Below, piece by piece: positions 12,902 through 25,813 of a DNA stretch of 64,000 nucleotides. The notes under the pieces are model-generated. The model did not search any database, was not told where the DNA came from, and saw only the letters and a list, made by a program, of their open reading frames with translations. The first letter of the stretch is position 1, and each line of letters starts with the position of its first letter. The position numbers and the translations under genes are program-made. The stretch is from Sorghum bicolor (lineage: Eukaryota > Streptophyta > Magnoliopsida > Poales > Poaceae): NCBI RefSeq assembly GCF_000003195.3, contig NC_012873.2, positions 67,155,615 through 67,219,614 of the forward strand, read 5' to 3'.

Positions 12902-15093
12902 TGAGCAGTGAGACTGCAGACTGCAGAAATGGTGGATGCTGACGCCTATCTCCTTATCAGTTGATTGTTTGGTTGTGATCCTCACAATTTGTTCGGAACA
13001 ATTTCCTCCTGCTTTTGGATGGTCTGATGATACACGGAAAAGGTGTGCATGAGAGGTTTTCAGCTATAAGAGAAAAGCCACCTTCCTCCTTGCTTTTGTT
13101 TTCCTGTATTCTTTCTTCATTTTTATTCCATTTTCTTCATTTATGATTTCTCCCTCTTTTCTTGCAGCTGCGTGCTGCTTCTGCTTTTGTGTGACATATT
13201 GTCATGGGATGATGAGAATGAGGTACAGACTAACGGTCATATTTGAGATGGATGTGTTCACGGCAGATCGTCAGTTTTCAGAGTTCAGGTTGGAGCCAGA
13301 AAGAATTCCGTCAGAAATGCTCTGGGCGTAACGCATTGTGCTGACCATGGGTCTTGTCCATGGTTCCTGCAGCTGTTGGTATCTTGCATGCTTCGTCAGT
13401 AGCATGCGTCGTCTTGTCATCTCATCACCTGATCTCCTAGTATCTTTTAAGAGAGAACCGAATTTTTTGCACCAAGGAGCTGGCTTTTTTTAGAAGAAAA
13501 ACAATGGCACATCTCTGAACAACATGGTCCATATGTATCACGAGAGAGATGAGCATTATTGCACACTCAGCTGGGTGCCCCCAAAACCTCCTAGGCATCT
13601 GATGTCACCTTCTCCTTTTGTGAGAGCAAAAAAAGTGGTTTACCTTCAATCATGCTCCCATGAACTGGCACAAAAATTCAGAACAATGTAGTATCAGATA
13701 AGGAGAAGTTGGGCTTCGGGCATTGCTAGGCTACTATGTAATTCCTAGCTAGGGAGGCATCATATAATTCAGGTAAGTATGGCATGGCGCCATGGCATCC
13801 AAATGGCAATGGCCAGAATGTACCTTTCTGATACCTAACATTGCCATTCAGGCCTTGCCGGAGTGCATTTTCACTGCTGCAACGCGAAAGAGCTCCATGC
13901 ATCTGCATCCACTCCAAACAGTTTCTGCATTTCCAAGCTGAATCACCAGGTCAATGGATTCCTCTGGGAAAGGCTCCTTCCTTCCTGAAGCTGCCCCACC
14001 AATGCATGCCGCAAGCCGGGTGCACCATTGTTCGCGCACGGCACCCTCTCTGGGGCTGCTGCATTGCTGATGGGATCCGAAAGGAATCTCGCCACTCCCT
14101 CAAGTGGGGAGCAAGCTGAAATGCATTGAGCTCGTGTCCACTACCTGCCTCTGTGATGGGTTGCACTCCATCACTACTACGTACGTCACATAGATGGCAG
14201 TTCATCTTTTTCTTCAGTGTACTGTTACAGAGTCCCTTTCAGGTCATCATCTGCCTCTCACTCACAAGCAGTGGATGGATGGTTGAGCAGGAACTGGAGC
14301 ATCACTCATGTCCAGGAATTGCAAGTTCTGGGTGCACATGTTATAGTGGTCCTTTGCCTATGTAGAAAACTAGAAATCACCCACTTGGTATTAGTTTCGC
14401 TTTCGCATGTACGACATAGGCTTGAATCGGTTGCTGAATCCTCATCTGAAAGATCATTTCAGGATGGGATCACTGATCATGCATACCAATAATCCTTCCT
14501 CTGCCAGGAGATGGCCAGCCATAGTTCAGCGTCTGCGGTGATCAATCAACGGTTCATGGATGGCAATCCTTTAACATCAGAAATTAATCTGTCCTTAATC
14601 GACTGCACAATGCTCCTGCTAACTTTTCCAAAGGAAACAAAAAAGACCTTGAAGAAATCAGATGGTTGACAAAGAGGAGAAAGTTTTCACGGTGCAAGAA
14701 ACCTGTCTATGTCAACTTCTTTTTTCATGGTTTAGCTGTTACTTTCATACTAGTATAATTTTTTCTTAATTGGATCTCCCGTGTACCACAACATTATGTG
14801 CGCCACTGAAAAATAGAGTAGGTGCATCCTCTTTTCACGATAAGTTGGACCAAGAGAAGAGATAACATATCGAGCTAGCTCTTAGTGGACACCAGATCAA
14901 AAGATATGGACCTGATTTGATATAACAAGGTACCGCTCTCCTACTTAGTCATGAAGTTTCATGGTAAAGGTGTCTTCTCAGATTCTGAGAAGGTAGCATC
15001 ATGCTACTGTTGTACATACACAAGAAAACTAGGTCACAACTCTATTTAGTGGAGCTACAAGATGATCGGTGACGCAAGCGGCCTTTGAATTGC

Positions 15094-18000
15094 TTACCAG
15101 AACCGGTCCTTGTTCACCGATAGGTAACCAGACATTACCTTCCCTCCAGTGTTTCTCATTCCGTCGATGAGATAGCACCAGGTTGATCCTAGGGCTCCAA
15201 TGAAGAAATCTGCTTCGGTTGCCATCATGAAATTGACAAGGGGGTAGTTTGTGCTAGTCTCACGGCCCAAACTGGCCTCATACATTGCCATGGTCATATT
15301 GCTACCTTGGCGTGCCACACTTGTGAAGTGAAAACTCCAATGTGGGTAAAGTTTTGTTTTGTCAATAACTTCCTGCGTACAGAATTATTAGGAAAGTTTA
15401 CTCCATGTGACGCTAAAATTACTTGCTAGAAACATTTTTTTTTCTCGAACATGCAAGAGAAACTGCATGTCATTATACAGATTACATACACTGGATGAGG
15501 GAATTGACTTGCCTGCATTTCAGTGGAAAGCCAGATGTTCTTGAGACTTGGAAACCGTTTGCGCAGGTTGCCTGCCAATTCCATGTATTCCTCAAAGCCA
15601 ACCACCACCATTTCACAAGCTTTGTCTCCCATTCTTATATGCATGCTGAGAAGAGGCTGTGGTAGATATGGTTTGTGGTCTGACCACACAAGACGTTCAA
15701 TATCAGATTTGGTTCTAGTAGTGCCAACCTGCAATTGTGAAACCTTTTGGATTATATTTTTTTTAAAAAAATAATGTTATTGGTGCTGATGTTACCATAT
15801 CTGAATAAATCATGCTGCACGATGAGTCCGCAATTGATCGAGAAACCAGTTTTCAGATTTTCAAACCTTTGGTGAGTCATCCTGAATACTTTGAAGAACC
15901 AACTTTGCTGCTTGTAAACCGAATGCAGAGTGCCTAGCGACATTGAGTAATCCACACATGTACTCCGTCGGGAATCTCATTAGATACCTTGTCGCCTGCA
16001 TGGAAGGTTAAAGACAAGCTGAGATTTCAGGAAAACAAGTATAATTAGGAGCAAGACCCTGTAAAATTCCCATTGTCTAATTTAACATGTTTTATTTTAG
16101 GGCTTTGTTGCGGTACTCCTAAATGACTGTGAGCCGTCCATTTATTTCGATCGGATGGTCACAATCACCTATTACCTTCTATGAGGTAATAGATGAAATA
16201 TTTTTTTATTTATTTTCTTGTTTTAGAAAATAGGATAAATAAGGAAAGTTTTAGATATAAAAAATATTCCTTGATTTGATTGATGCATGCTTGATCTCAT
16301 TGATATAGTAAATCCATTTTTTTAGCGTGTGCATGCATGGTAGTTGAGGGGTTAGGGTGTATGTTCGTGTACTGTATGTGGCTAGTAGTCCATGTTTGAT
16401 CGGCATAGGTAACATGAGTGGATAACATATTAGTGCAGGTAACATTTTATTATTTGTAACTTTTAGATACAACAAGTCTTTTGATCTAACAAGTCAAACT
16501 TTCTTAAGTTTAATCAAGTTTATACAAAATAGTATGAATAATTATTTGCTGAAATAGGTTTAATAGGAAAACATATTTATAGTTATTCTGATGATACTTA
16601 CTCAACATCATAAATATTAGTACTTAAATTTAATCAAGTTTAAATTTATTTGACTCTCCAAGAAGTGACAATATTTTTTTCTTGACCGAGGGAGTAATCT
16701 CTTTTAATATTTCTATAGTGCTCATAGACATGGAAGAAAAACAAAAAATGTTTTGACTTGACACTAAGGTCAAATTCCTGCTCAGTATTTGCACAGTGCC
16801 ACAAATTTTCCCGGCATACAAACGGTTTGAACCTGGTTATCGATCATATAAAAATTGGAAAACACATCAATATTGAACTATTCTCTCTTCAAACCTTACA
16901 CAATGTATAATATTATATGCAATAGAAAATGTCATCTTTGTACGAGGGAACGAACATAATTAGGGGACAAATGGACATTTCCATCTTGGGGGGCATGCAT
17001 GATTTCCCCTCCCGTCATTAGGGGGCATGCGGAGGAAGTGTTTTTTGTTTTTCTATATTATTTAATTTATTAGGTAATTCATAAAATCCGGAAAATCAAT
17101 GGCTCGGATTTATTTGAGATATTACCTCTTGGAAGGTAAATGGTGTACCTTAGCATTGACTTTTATTTTATGAGAATTGTCATGCAGTTTAAATAGAATA
17201 ACCGTCTTGTGTAATCGCTAACTTGTGACTAAAAAGTGTGCATACTCACCTGTGCTACCCACCATCTCCTGTTCATTTTACGATGATTTGTAATCAATTT
17301 ACCATTTATCACTGTCGTCGGTTGCAAATATTTCCAAGGTTTCCCCCACACCCTACAGCACAACAAATGTTACAGAAGTCCATTCCTATGGAAATAGTAG
17401 CAGGCAAGGTAAAATAATACTATAATAGGGAATCAGCTCTAAATTTTATCTCGGGGGCAAATAGTAAACATGTGGATTGTGAAAAGTGTAAAGACTATAT
17501 AGGTGAAGAATTGTGAAAAGGAACTAAAATTGCACCTAGGTATGCGTCCAAGCCATATTTGCTTTGAGGTATAGTTCTCCTTCACTTTTACAGTACCATC
17601 AGCCCAAGAGGCTTTGCTTTGCACGAGCTCAAAAGCCCGGTTGCGGCAGTCCGGAGATGTCTCAGGAAAAAAGTAGCAAGACCAACTAGATCTTGAGGCA
17701 CCTAAAAGATACAGTACAACCAAAGTTCAGTGTGTACAAAAGGCAAGTAGCACCACACTTTTATAATAATGTAAAACAAGAATCCATAAGAGAAGCAGGG
17801 CTAACACCTTTGCAACCATCGTGATCAGCACGGTTGTAGTGGTTTGTAACCAGTATCCTCTTCTCTTTCATGGCAATAGCAAGAAGTCCTGACATTCCAG
17901 CGATCTGCGCGCCAATACCGAATCCAGGCAGCCTCTCCCAGTCTGCAACCAGAAACCGTAAGCCTGGATCGCTGCAGTTTCGAGGGTGCTGATGAGTCCA

Positions 18001-19219
18001 TATATCTCTCTGCACTTGTCTGGTCAATGGATAGTTCTCCTCATCAGATCCTACAATCTTTTATTTTTTTCATTCCAAAGTCAGAATTTGCATACAGAAC
18101 ATCACCAAAATAGTTAGTCATAAATTCAGGCAAGTTCAGCATGCATACCCAGGGAGGATAGAGTGTATGCTGATCTGCATGTTCTGAATACTTGTGACTC
18201 AGGAACTCAAGCCCAAGTGACCCTTTCCATAACGTCCAAGGCGGAAATGTACCATTATCGCCATAACTGTCAAATAGTTTATTTCTTTCTGCGTTAGTCC
18301 TGCAGTCCTCCAGATGAGGTGGCCGTGGCAAGTCTGAATCTTTATTAGAGATCCCATCTGAACTTTTCGTGACTTCATCTCTGCCAGTGCTGAGCAAAGT
18401 GCTCCATTCATTGTACAGGTACATTATCCTAGCATCTTCAGTGATGTTCTCGTTTTCCTTTTGTTGTTCCATCTTCTCTGGTGCAGAAGGCAACTCATCT
18501 GTTGCTGCTGCTGCCCCATCTGCTCCAAAGAACATAGTTACAGTACAGACTGACAGGCATGGGCACAAGAAAAAAAACAAAATAGAAATATGAATTCTCT
18601 ACTGCTACAAGGTACATTACAGCCATATGAAGCTGAGAAGGAAAGTGTAGTGCATCGGCAATATTGTACAGCAAAATAGTTATTGCATGAGGTTCAGATG
18701 GGGCTAGTGTGCTGTGTATGGCCAATGGACCCACGGTTGTATCCTTTCTTCGGTACAACATATAAGCTGACAGACACATAGTACAGTACAGCCTTTATAT
18801 CCAGCTAATAATGACCAGACCACAAAATTCCAGTTACATCAGAAACAAATAGCCATTCAACTAACTAACAATCACTAGAGCACCGAAATTCCCGTTCTAT
18901 CAGAAACAAATAACCAGAGTGACAGAGTCGATAGTGCAGATTCAGGGTGTGCAGCAATTACCATACCAGCAGGCTGGGTGAATGTAAAATTCGAGAGGAT
19001 CGCTCGGCGCAGCGGCAGCGGATAGACCGACTGGCTCTGAATGACCCGAAGCGGAGGTAGAGCGACTACACCAAAGAGGCATGTGATGCAGACGCCGCAG
19101 AAGAAGCCGATGAGCCAGGTTTTACAGGGAGCAGAGCTCCCAGCCTGCATCGCCTTCCTGGATATCGCCCTCTCAAGGCTCCTGCTGCCGCTGCTGTTGT
19201 GGCCATTACAGCCTTCCAT
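15094..19219 (-). CDS. GT23-like (FUT8-like) fucosyltransferase-domain protein
   Basis: Predicted type II Golgi membrane protein of 588 aa. Exons (minus): 19219-18967, 18519-18149, 18057-17808, 17701-17536, 17352-17250, 15995-15867, 15728-15513 and 15372-15094. All phases agree. A single membrane anchor lies at about residues 35-55 (WLIGFFCGVCITCLFGVVAL), followed by a low-complexity stem. The catalytic region has H454-I-R456-M-G-D-K460 and E463, then six residues and EEYM. This aligns in spacing with the human FUT8 segment HVRRTDK...E...EEYM, so the Arg, Lys and Glu implicated in alpha-1,6-fucosyl transfer are kept while the second Arg is Met. Downstream, TEADFFIGALGSTWCYLIDGMRN corresponds to the donor-binding end of that fold. 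The start ATG at 19219 is chosen over an upstream in-frame GTG. Intron 7 uses GC-AG. The acceptor sugar is unknown. Plant core N-glycan fucose is added by a different family (GT10). Confidence 0.88.
16251..16700. repeat. Degenerate repeat inside the large intron 5 of the GT23-like gene
   Basis: Intron 5 (15996-17249) is over 1.2 kb and AT-rich. The part near 16440-16700 contains Stowaway-type inner motifs (AGTTTAATCAAGTTTA) and one end-like GAGGGAGTA, suggesting an old inserted MITE. Confidence 0.45.
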
Positions 19220-20432
19220 CCTGAATTCTCCAAGAACCACCGATCCATGAATGAATAATCCAAGAAGTTGAGCTCAAGAAAGAAAGAGGAAGAAATTTTT
19301 TTTTGAGGAATCAGAAAGAGGAAGAATCGCATCGCGTACCAACGAACCGCTGGGGTTCCCGCTGCCGACTCTCCTCTCTTCTCCTCCCGGCAAAAAAATG
19401 TCGATCAGAGAACGAAGCGAGGTGTTGCTTTCTCGCCGTCCTCTGTTGCGTGCAGGTGCAGCGTGCCTGCTCCTCCCCAGCGGAGGCAATGAAACGCCTA
19501 GAGATACTACTCCCACTATAGACTCGTGTAGGAGAGAAACTGTGTGCGCAACAGAAGCCCGAGCAGTTCGCATTCGGTTGTGTGTGTGTGTGTTTTTTTT
19601 TTCGATTCGAAAATCGAATTCAAACTAGTCCAAGAATGGATGGATGGATCGATTCATGGATGGATGATTCAAAATGGACGAAAAAACAGGGAGGGAATAC
19701 AATGCAGCTATTATATACGGAAGTACTGGTAATAGTATATACAGTATTTCGTATAAAACGGATCGGTAATTTGGAGTGGCAGTGAAGTGATGAGAATCGA
19801 TCAGACGGGCATGAAGGAACGAAACGAAACGAAACGAAACGAACGAACGGCTTTTGTTTTCTTGTTTCGTTTCGCGAAGGAGCTTTTGTTCCGGCGGGCA
19901 TATTTGCCTCGGTGGTTGTTGGCTGGTAGTGACTTACGGCTGGACCCCACGATGAGTCAGTGGGCCCAGGGAAACCACGAGCATGCGGATCTGCTTGACA
20001 AGTGGGCGCGCAGGGACGCCACACGGGCGGGCGGGCTCGCGTGTCATCGCCCGCTTTTGCATGCCGCGCATGTACTGTACTGCACCGGACGGCACGGGAG
20101 GGCGACACGACACCCGTGCGGTGAAAGGGGCGGTGCCGCACCCGCACACAGACACAGCAGCCGGGCTGCTGCTGCCCGTGACCGTGACGCCTTCCCGCCC
20201 AAGCCGAACCGCGGCTGACTCGATCGGCTCGCTCTCAGTTTTTGATGCCAAGCCGTGTGCACCATGCGTCCATGATGGCGTTCTAGAAAGTAGAAACAAG
20301 CCCCCGGCCGACGGAGCTAACAAATTAAAGCCGTGATCGTGCCAGGGCTAGCCGAGCCGTGGAGCGGAAGCAATGCAAAGCGGGGCAGACCATATTATTG
20401 CATTGATCGGTTTACATCGTCGTGTTTGGATA

Positions 20433-20680
20433 TCACCTTGTTTAGTTCTTAAAAAAATTTGCAAAATTTTTCAGACAACTCCTTGTCACATCAAATCTTT
20501 AGACATTTGCATGGAGTATTAAATATAGATAAAAATAAAAACTAATTGCACAGTTTGGTCGGAATTGACGAGATGAATCTTTTAAACCTAGTTAGTTCAT
20601 GATTGGACAATATTTGTCAAATACAAACAAAAGTGCTACTATTCCTATTTTTAAAAAATTTTTGGAACTAAACAGACCTT
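20433..20680. mobile_element. Tourist-like MITE
   Basis: Its ends are CACCTTGTTTAGTTC and GGAACTAAACAGACC. The interior has TTTTCAGACAACTCC, ATTAAATATAGATAAA, GACGAGATGAATCTTTTAA and GGACAATATTTGTCAAAT, as in the other copies in this window. Confidence 0.85.
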
Positions 20681-23076
20681 ATACGGTGATTCTAGATGAT
20701 GATGATGATGATGATGATATATCCTAGAGGAGATGCATTCTACGGTGAAGTTTAGACATAATAAGTAGTATTGTCTTGTATGGTTACGTCATTTTTAATT
20801 AGGGGGCGCAATATAACGTGTGTCTTCCCCTAATTTCTACGTGGCTTCATTCACCCCTGGTTTGGTTCGGATGCAACACAACACACTGTCGTCGGAAGAA
20901 AAAGAGTTGCTGGACCCCAGCTAGGATTTGGGCTCAGTTTCAGGCTTGGGCTTGCAGCCAGCCCAGTTTGCCGCAATAGGGCTCTATTTTGGACGGAACC
21001 CACGGTGTCGATCCGATCGCTTGGGGGAGTATGGACTTGTGGGGGCCCAGGATAGGTAAGAGAGAGAGACTACAGCCCAAAGCCGTGTCGACGATTTAGC
21101 GCGATCGCGCAGTTGGGCCCTAATCCCCTCCATCGTATCCCCCAGTGTGTGATAACGGACCCGACAGCATCGCAGAGCGTAATTGGGCTTTGTTTGTGCT
21201 TCAATTCGGTTTTTTGTTAAGTATTTTTTTTATTTTAAGAAGAAGAAGAAGAAGAAAAAAAAAACTATTGTTCCATGAGAATGAATGAAGACACTGACAC
21301 TCGTATGGCAACGAGCAACGAACGCTGATGATTCAGCTCAGCGACGTCGAGGTGAAAGCTGGCCGCAGAAGTGCAGCTTTTACCCGTTGTCGATCTTCAC
21401 CTGCAACAAAGCAGGCAAAGCTGTTTCGGTCGCAGCGCAGGCAGTAACGTGAGTGTGAGTTGAGTTGTTCCCTTGACCATCTGAAAATCCATCATCCGCG
21501 CACTGTAGTAGTAGGCTCCTGCACCTGCATGTATTCCTGCAAGGCTGCACTGCACGCCGCATGCGGGGGTGTATGTGTATCCAGTGTCTGATCTCTTCGA
21601 GTTGTGTTTCCAGTGTTTGTGTCAAGGTTTAGCCCTACTGTACTGCAACTCTGTTATCACTGTCAGTCTATGGATTTTTCACAGTAACACTGAACCAGCC
21701 GCCGTCTTGTGTAGCTGTGCGTGATCTCTGAACTCTGATCGATCGATGCCAACGATGGAAAGTGTCATTACACACGCAGCAGTCAGCAGTCAGCACTCAA
21801 CAGTGTTAAGGAACCGGACCACGAGACGGTCTATGGAGGAGCTAAAATGCAAAAACTCGAGTTTATTTATTTATTATAAAGGCTACATACGCCCGTCTTT
21901 CCATAACCTTTTTCTCCTCCCGCGTGCAATGCATGCAGCGGCGCAGTTTATAGTATTGTAATAGTCGGCATGCTCGTTTCAGGGCTCACTGCTTGTTCTT
22001 GTTCTTGTTCTTGACAGAGCTGAGCTTCGTCTCGGTGCAGCGTGCGTGGGTATCAAAATCATGAGCCTCTTCCATGGCTTTGTTCCATCCACAATAATAC
22101 CATTATTACTACTACCACAGTACCAGATGTTAGTAGCACTAGATAATAATAAGATAGCACGGCTGCTGAAAAAGCTTCAAAAGGCAGCCGGCCCCGGCCA
22201 TGCATTTGCATCGACATCGACATCCACTCTAATGTTTATGTATGTAGGGCGCGTGCGTAACACTCGGGACAAACTAAATATTCGCTCTTATTGCCTTACT
22301 AGCTACTACCCTACTTGCTACTTGATAGTAGTGCTGGTGGTAATCTGCGACGGGAATGGAGCTAAAGCTCCAGGGTTACTATTCAGAGTTTCAGACTGAG
22401 ATATATCATTGGATTCATAGGAGAAACGAAGGGAAAAAACATGGGACTGAAAATCCTATAGAAATTGCTAACTATTCATGCCTTTGATTCATAGGAATGG
22501 AGTATAGAAATAGGGTAGGAATTTTTTCCGATCATCTAACTGCTGTTGTGTTGAAAAATTGACATCCACTGAAACCGCCTCTTGGTAAAGATCCTACGCT
22601 ATTTCTATGGCCTATTCAAATGATCATTCTTTCAAGATTTCTGTGTTTTCCAATTTCAGTCCCTTTGGTCTGCATTGTATTATTGGGTCTGAAGGACCGC
22701 AGTGCAGGCGTATCATGCACAAAAGCCTTGAGCCAACAACACTGCAGCCTGCAGTGTGTCCAGAAAGAGTAAAAAGGCACTGGAGACTGGACTGGAGCTC
22801 CAAGAACAAGGTGCCTTGACTCCTGATGATGCCCCCGTAAAGCCCGGCTGGCGGTTGTGAGGTTCATCACGGTGCGGATTACACGAATATACAGTACATA
22901 TATTACCTGAGTCCTTCAAAGAATGCACTTCTATATTTGTTCTTCTCATCCTCCTACTACAACAACCACAGTGCCAGTTCTGGACGATTTGTTCTGGCAG
23001 ACTACTCTGTTTCATGCTCTCTTCCTGCCGCATAACGAATAAATTGTTTCATACTGCATTACACAGTTCAGCACTA

Positions 23077-23324
23077 CTCCCTCCATTCCCAAATTGTAAG
23101 TCATTCCAAAAATCTTAGAGAGTCAAAGCATTTTCACGTTTGACCAAAATTATAGAGAGAAATAATTTGTAACGTAAAGTGAGTATACTATAAAAATATA
23201 ATAAAGAAAGAATCTAATGACACTTAGTTGATATCATAATAATAATTATTTTATCATATAAGTTTGGTCAAATTTAGAAAAGTTTAGATTCTTAAAATGA
23301 CTTACAATTTTGGTATGGAGGGAG
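23077..23324. mobile_element. Stowaway-like MITE
   Basis: Long inverted ends, CTCCCTCCATTCCCAAATT and the matching ACAATTTTGGTATGGAGGGAG, with a TA target duplication on both sides. This is one of the best-preserved copies in the window. Confidence 0.9.
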
Positions 23325-23507
23325 TACTATTTATCAACTCCTGAGGGGTATTCAGGTTATTTTGTTTTACTCTTAATAATAGGATTTACTCCTACAGACT
23401 ACAGTGTACTACATCGATCGGAGGAGTCGCTGCGGCCTGCAGAGCGGGAGCATACGTATTTGACAGAAAGTTGCAGCGATGATAACTACTCCGATCTGCG
23501 GCTGTAA

Positions 23508-23751
23508 GAGCAAGTATTATAGTGGGCTGTAAGCTGGCTAAATGCTGAGGTGGAGGAGAGAAGGGAGGAGAGAGAGGAAAAGCAGGCTGTAACCTTACAG
23601 CCAGTTTAGGCACAGGAACCAAAAAAACTTTGTGAGAGAGACAAGTGGGCCATATATTTATATTGAATAGCTTATTATTGTATGGGTGGACTGTAAGAAG
23701 GCTGTAAGAAACCTTACGGCCAGCAAGTAGGCTGTATTATTAAACTTGCTC
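23508..23751. mobile_element. MITE with ends GAGCAAGTATTATA and TAA target duplication
   Basis: The right end reads TTAAACTTGCTC, the inverse of the left end. Both sides are flanked by TAA. The interior holds several GGCTGTAAG / CTTACAGCC inverted motifs and a GAGAGAGA patch. Confidence 0.8.
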
Positions 23752-25247
23752 TAATAATCTGAATCTACACATGCATGGTGGGGTGAGGTGAGATGAAGTG
23801 ACTTGTATGTGTTTGTTGGACCATGCATGCATTCTGATCCGCGGCTGTGATGCTGCTGGGTTTCGGCGGGTAAGCTCTAGGGTCTACTGCAAGACTACAC
23901 AACACAGGTGAAGTGAAGGGACGATTGCAGGCCACGTTGGGGACACGAGAAGGCAGCCCGTGCTTGTCAATGGCCAAGGAAAAAGCTTGTCTGCCTTGGA
24001 CTTACACGGCGGCCCCCTGTTAGCTTTATTATCCTATGAGCCAAGTGTGCTTTATCATATATAATCTTCTTTTTCCCCGAAAGATCAGTTTATTATGTAT
24101 ATAACCAATGCATGCTGTCGTATATAGTATCATATAACAAGAACTATAGCCTCTGGCGCTCTCAATAGTTCGAGACTTGCATTGCATATGATGTCCACAG
24201 TCACACACTCACACAAACTTTAATCGAGCGTGCGATACATAGTTCCAGAATGATGATAGGTGTAGTTTGATGGAAAAGGCATACAAAATTAGAGCTTTAT
24301 GTTTTAATGTCCTTTTCAATATATTTCCATTTACTGAAGAATCAATGACATCTCCGAACCACTTTGAATATAAATCTGGTGTAAGTTCTATATATCCTAA
24401 ACTTGTGATGCATATCACTATTTGCTTGTTTTACTACGTTTCAAAGTACACGGCGTATTAGATTTTGCACACAATTTGGACAAGAATAGATGGCTTGAGA
24501 GATGTTATCACTTTTTAACAAAATTAATGGTCAATGTATATTTCGAATATTTTTCTTTATTTGCCATGCCCTAGACAGAGGGAGTATGTGCTACTTATGC
24601 GGGAGTAAGTCAGAGTTTTTTTTATGTTAGACTAAATTTATCCACTAAATGTGTATATTATGATAATATAGTTTATGGTGTGTCTAATTTTGTGTCATTG
24701 TTTTAGTAAATTTTTTATAGACTTAGTTAAAGTTAAAAGATTTGACCTTAGATAACTCTAGAAATCGATCACGGTGGAAGTGAGTAACAACGATAGATAG
24801 ATGTATTCCGTCAATGGGCATCAACACTTTACAGCCTTTGCAAAACCAAAGCTTCCATTTGATGCCATCAATCTTATGTCTTTTCCTTCCTCTGCTTTCG
24901 CCCCCCTCCCCTTTCGGGCGCCTCTCCTCCCATCCCGTGGTCAACTTTTTTCAAATCTGCAGTCCTGGCTGATGACCACCTCTTCTTGAGCCTTCAAACA
25001 GATAACAGTTGTGCTGTGCATTGCTCCGTGGTTTACCTTCATCAATCATAGGAATACTCCTATATATACTGCAACAACATTATGTTTACGAATGATAGAG
25101 TACTGTATGCGTCTGCAACGAAGGAATGGACGAAAGGCATGCAGTGCCCAACAGTGTTTCAAGCGACAACGGGTGCTCTACAGGCCATCAGTGTATGGTG
25201 ATGATGGTGTCAGTCAAATGCACACACCTGGGATGGGATCACCTGGA

Positions 25248-25378
25248 CTTTTGTTTAGTTCAAACTAAAAACCAAAAACTTTTTCAAAATTCTCTGTCGC
25301 GATTGGATAATATTTGTCAAATAAAAACGAAAATGCTACAATACCGAAATTCAAAAAAAAATAGAACTAAACAAGGCC
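25248..25378. mobile_element. Internally deleted Tourist-like MITE, about 130 bp
   Basis: It has only TTGTTTAGTTC at the left and TAGAACTAAACAAGGCCC at the right. The middle jumps directly to the GATTGGATAATATTTGTCAA block, so roughly half of the usual 240 bp is missing. Confidence 0.8.
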
Positions 25379-25813
25379 CGAGGATGAGTATTTCAGAGAA
25401 TGCCCGTGCCCCCCTGCATCTTCCCTCCAGCAGCAGCATGCACACTTGCACAGCACATGGTTGCCTCTCATTTTCCACCTGCAGAAGCCCCGCCGAAAAC
25501 TCAGAGGTCCTGTGCCTGTCTGAAGAGTGAAGAGTGAGAGTGTGGTCATCCCCTCTACGTACAACTCTAGCCCGATAGCTTCCTCCAATCTCTCCCTCCC
25601 TGTGTCACAACTCACAAATATCACCCCACTGTGGAGTGAAGTGAACGAGCTCACTCACCCACACCCACACACACAAGCTGCTTGCTTTGCTTGGCTGCTG
25701 CTCTCTCCCACACAGCCCCGCCGTCCTGCCGTCCGGTGCTCCCTCGGCCGGCCCATGGGCGTTGGCCGCGGTTCTTGCTCCAGCCACTGAAGACGCCGCC
25801 GCGGCTGCTGCTC

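Larger units (their letters stand above)
19220..25813. other. Intergenic stretch between GT23-like and CLE genes
   Basis: The first 350 bases probably hold the leader of the GT23-like gene. The block 19.8-20.35 kb is GC-rich with overlapping frames on four frames and no domain, so I do not call a gene. Further along there are MITEs at 20433-20680, 23077-23324, 23508-23751 and 25248-25378, a GATGAT run at 20695-20718, and unremarkable DNA at 21.2-22.9 and 23.8-25.2 kb. The last 150 bases are probably the CLE gene leader. Confidence 0.55.

Noticed and set aside
13726..14492. Several 60-90 codon frames on both strands
   Set aside because: There is no domain, they overlap each other, and codon composition does not favour one strand.
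19620..20336. Frames up to 175 codons upstream of the GT23-like gene
   Set aside because: Four frames overlap in a GC-rich patch with no family motif. It is more likely promoter or untranscribed DNA.
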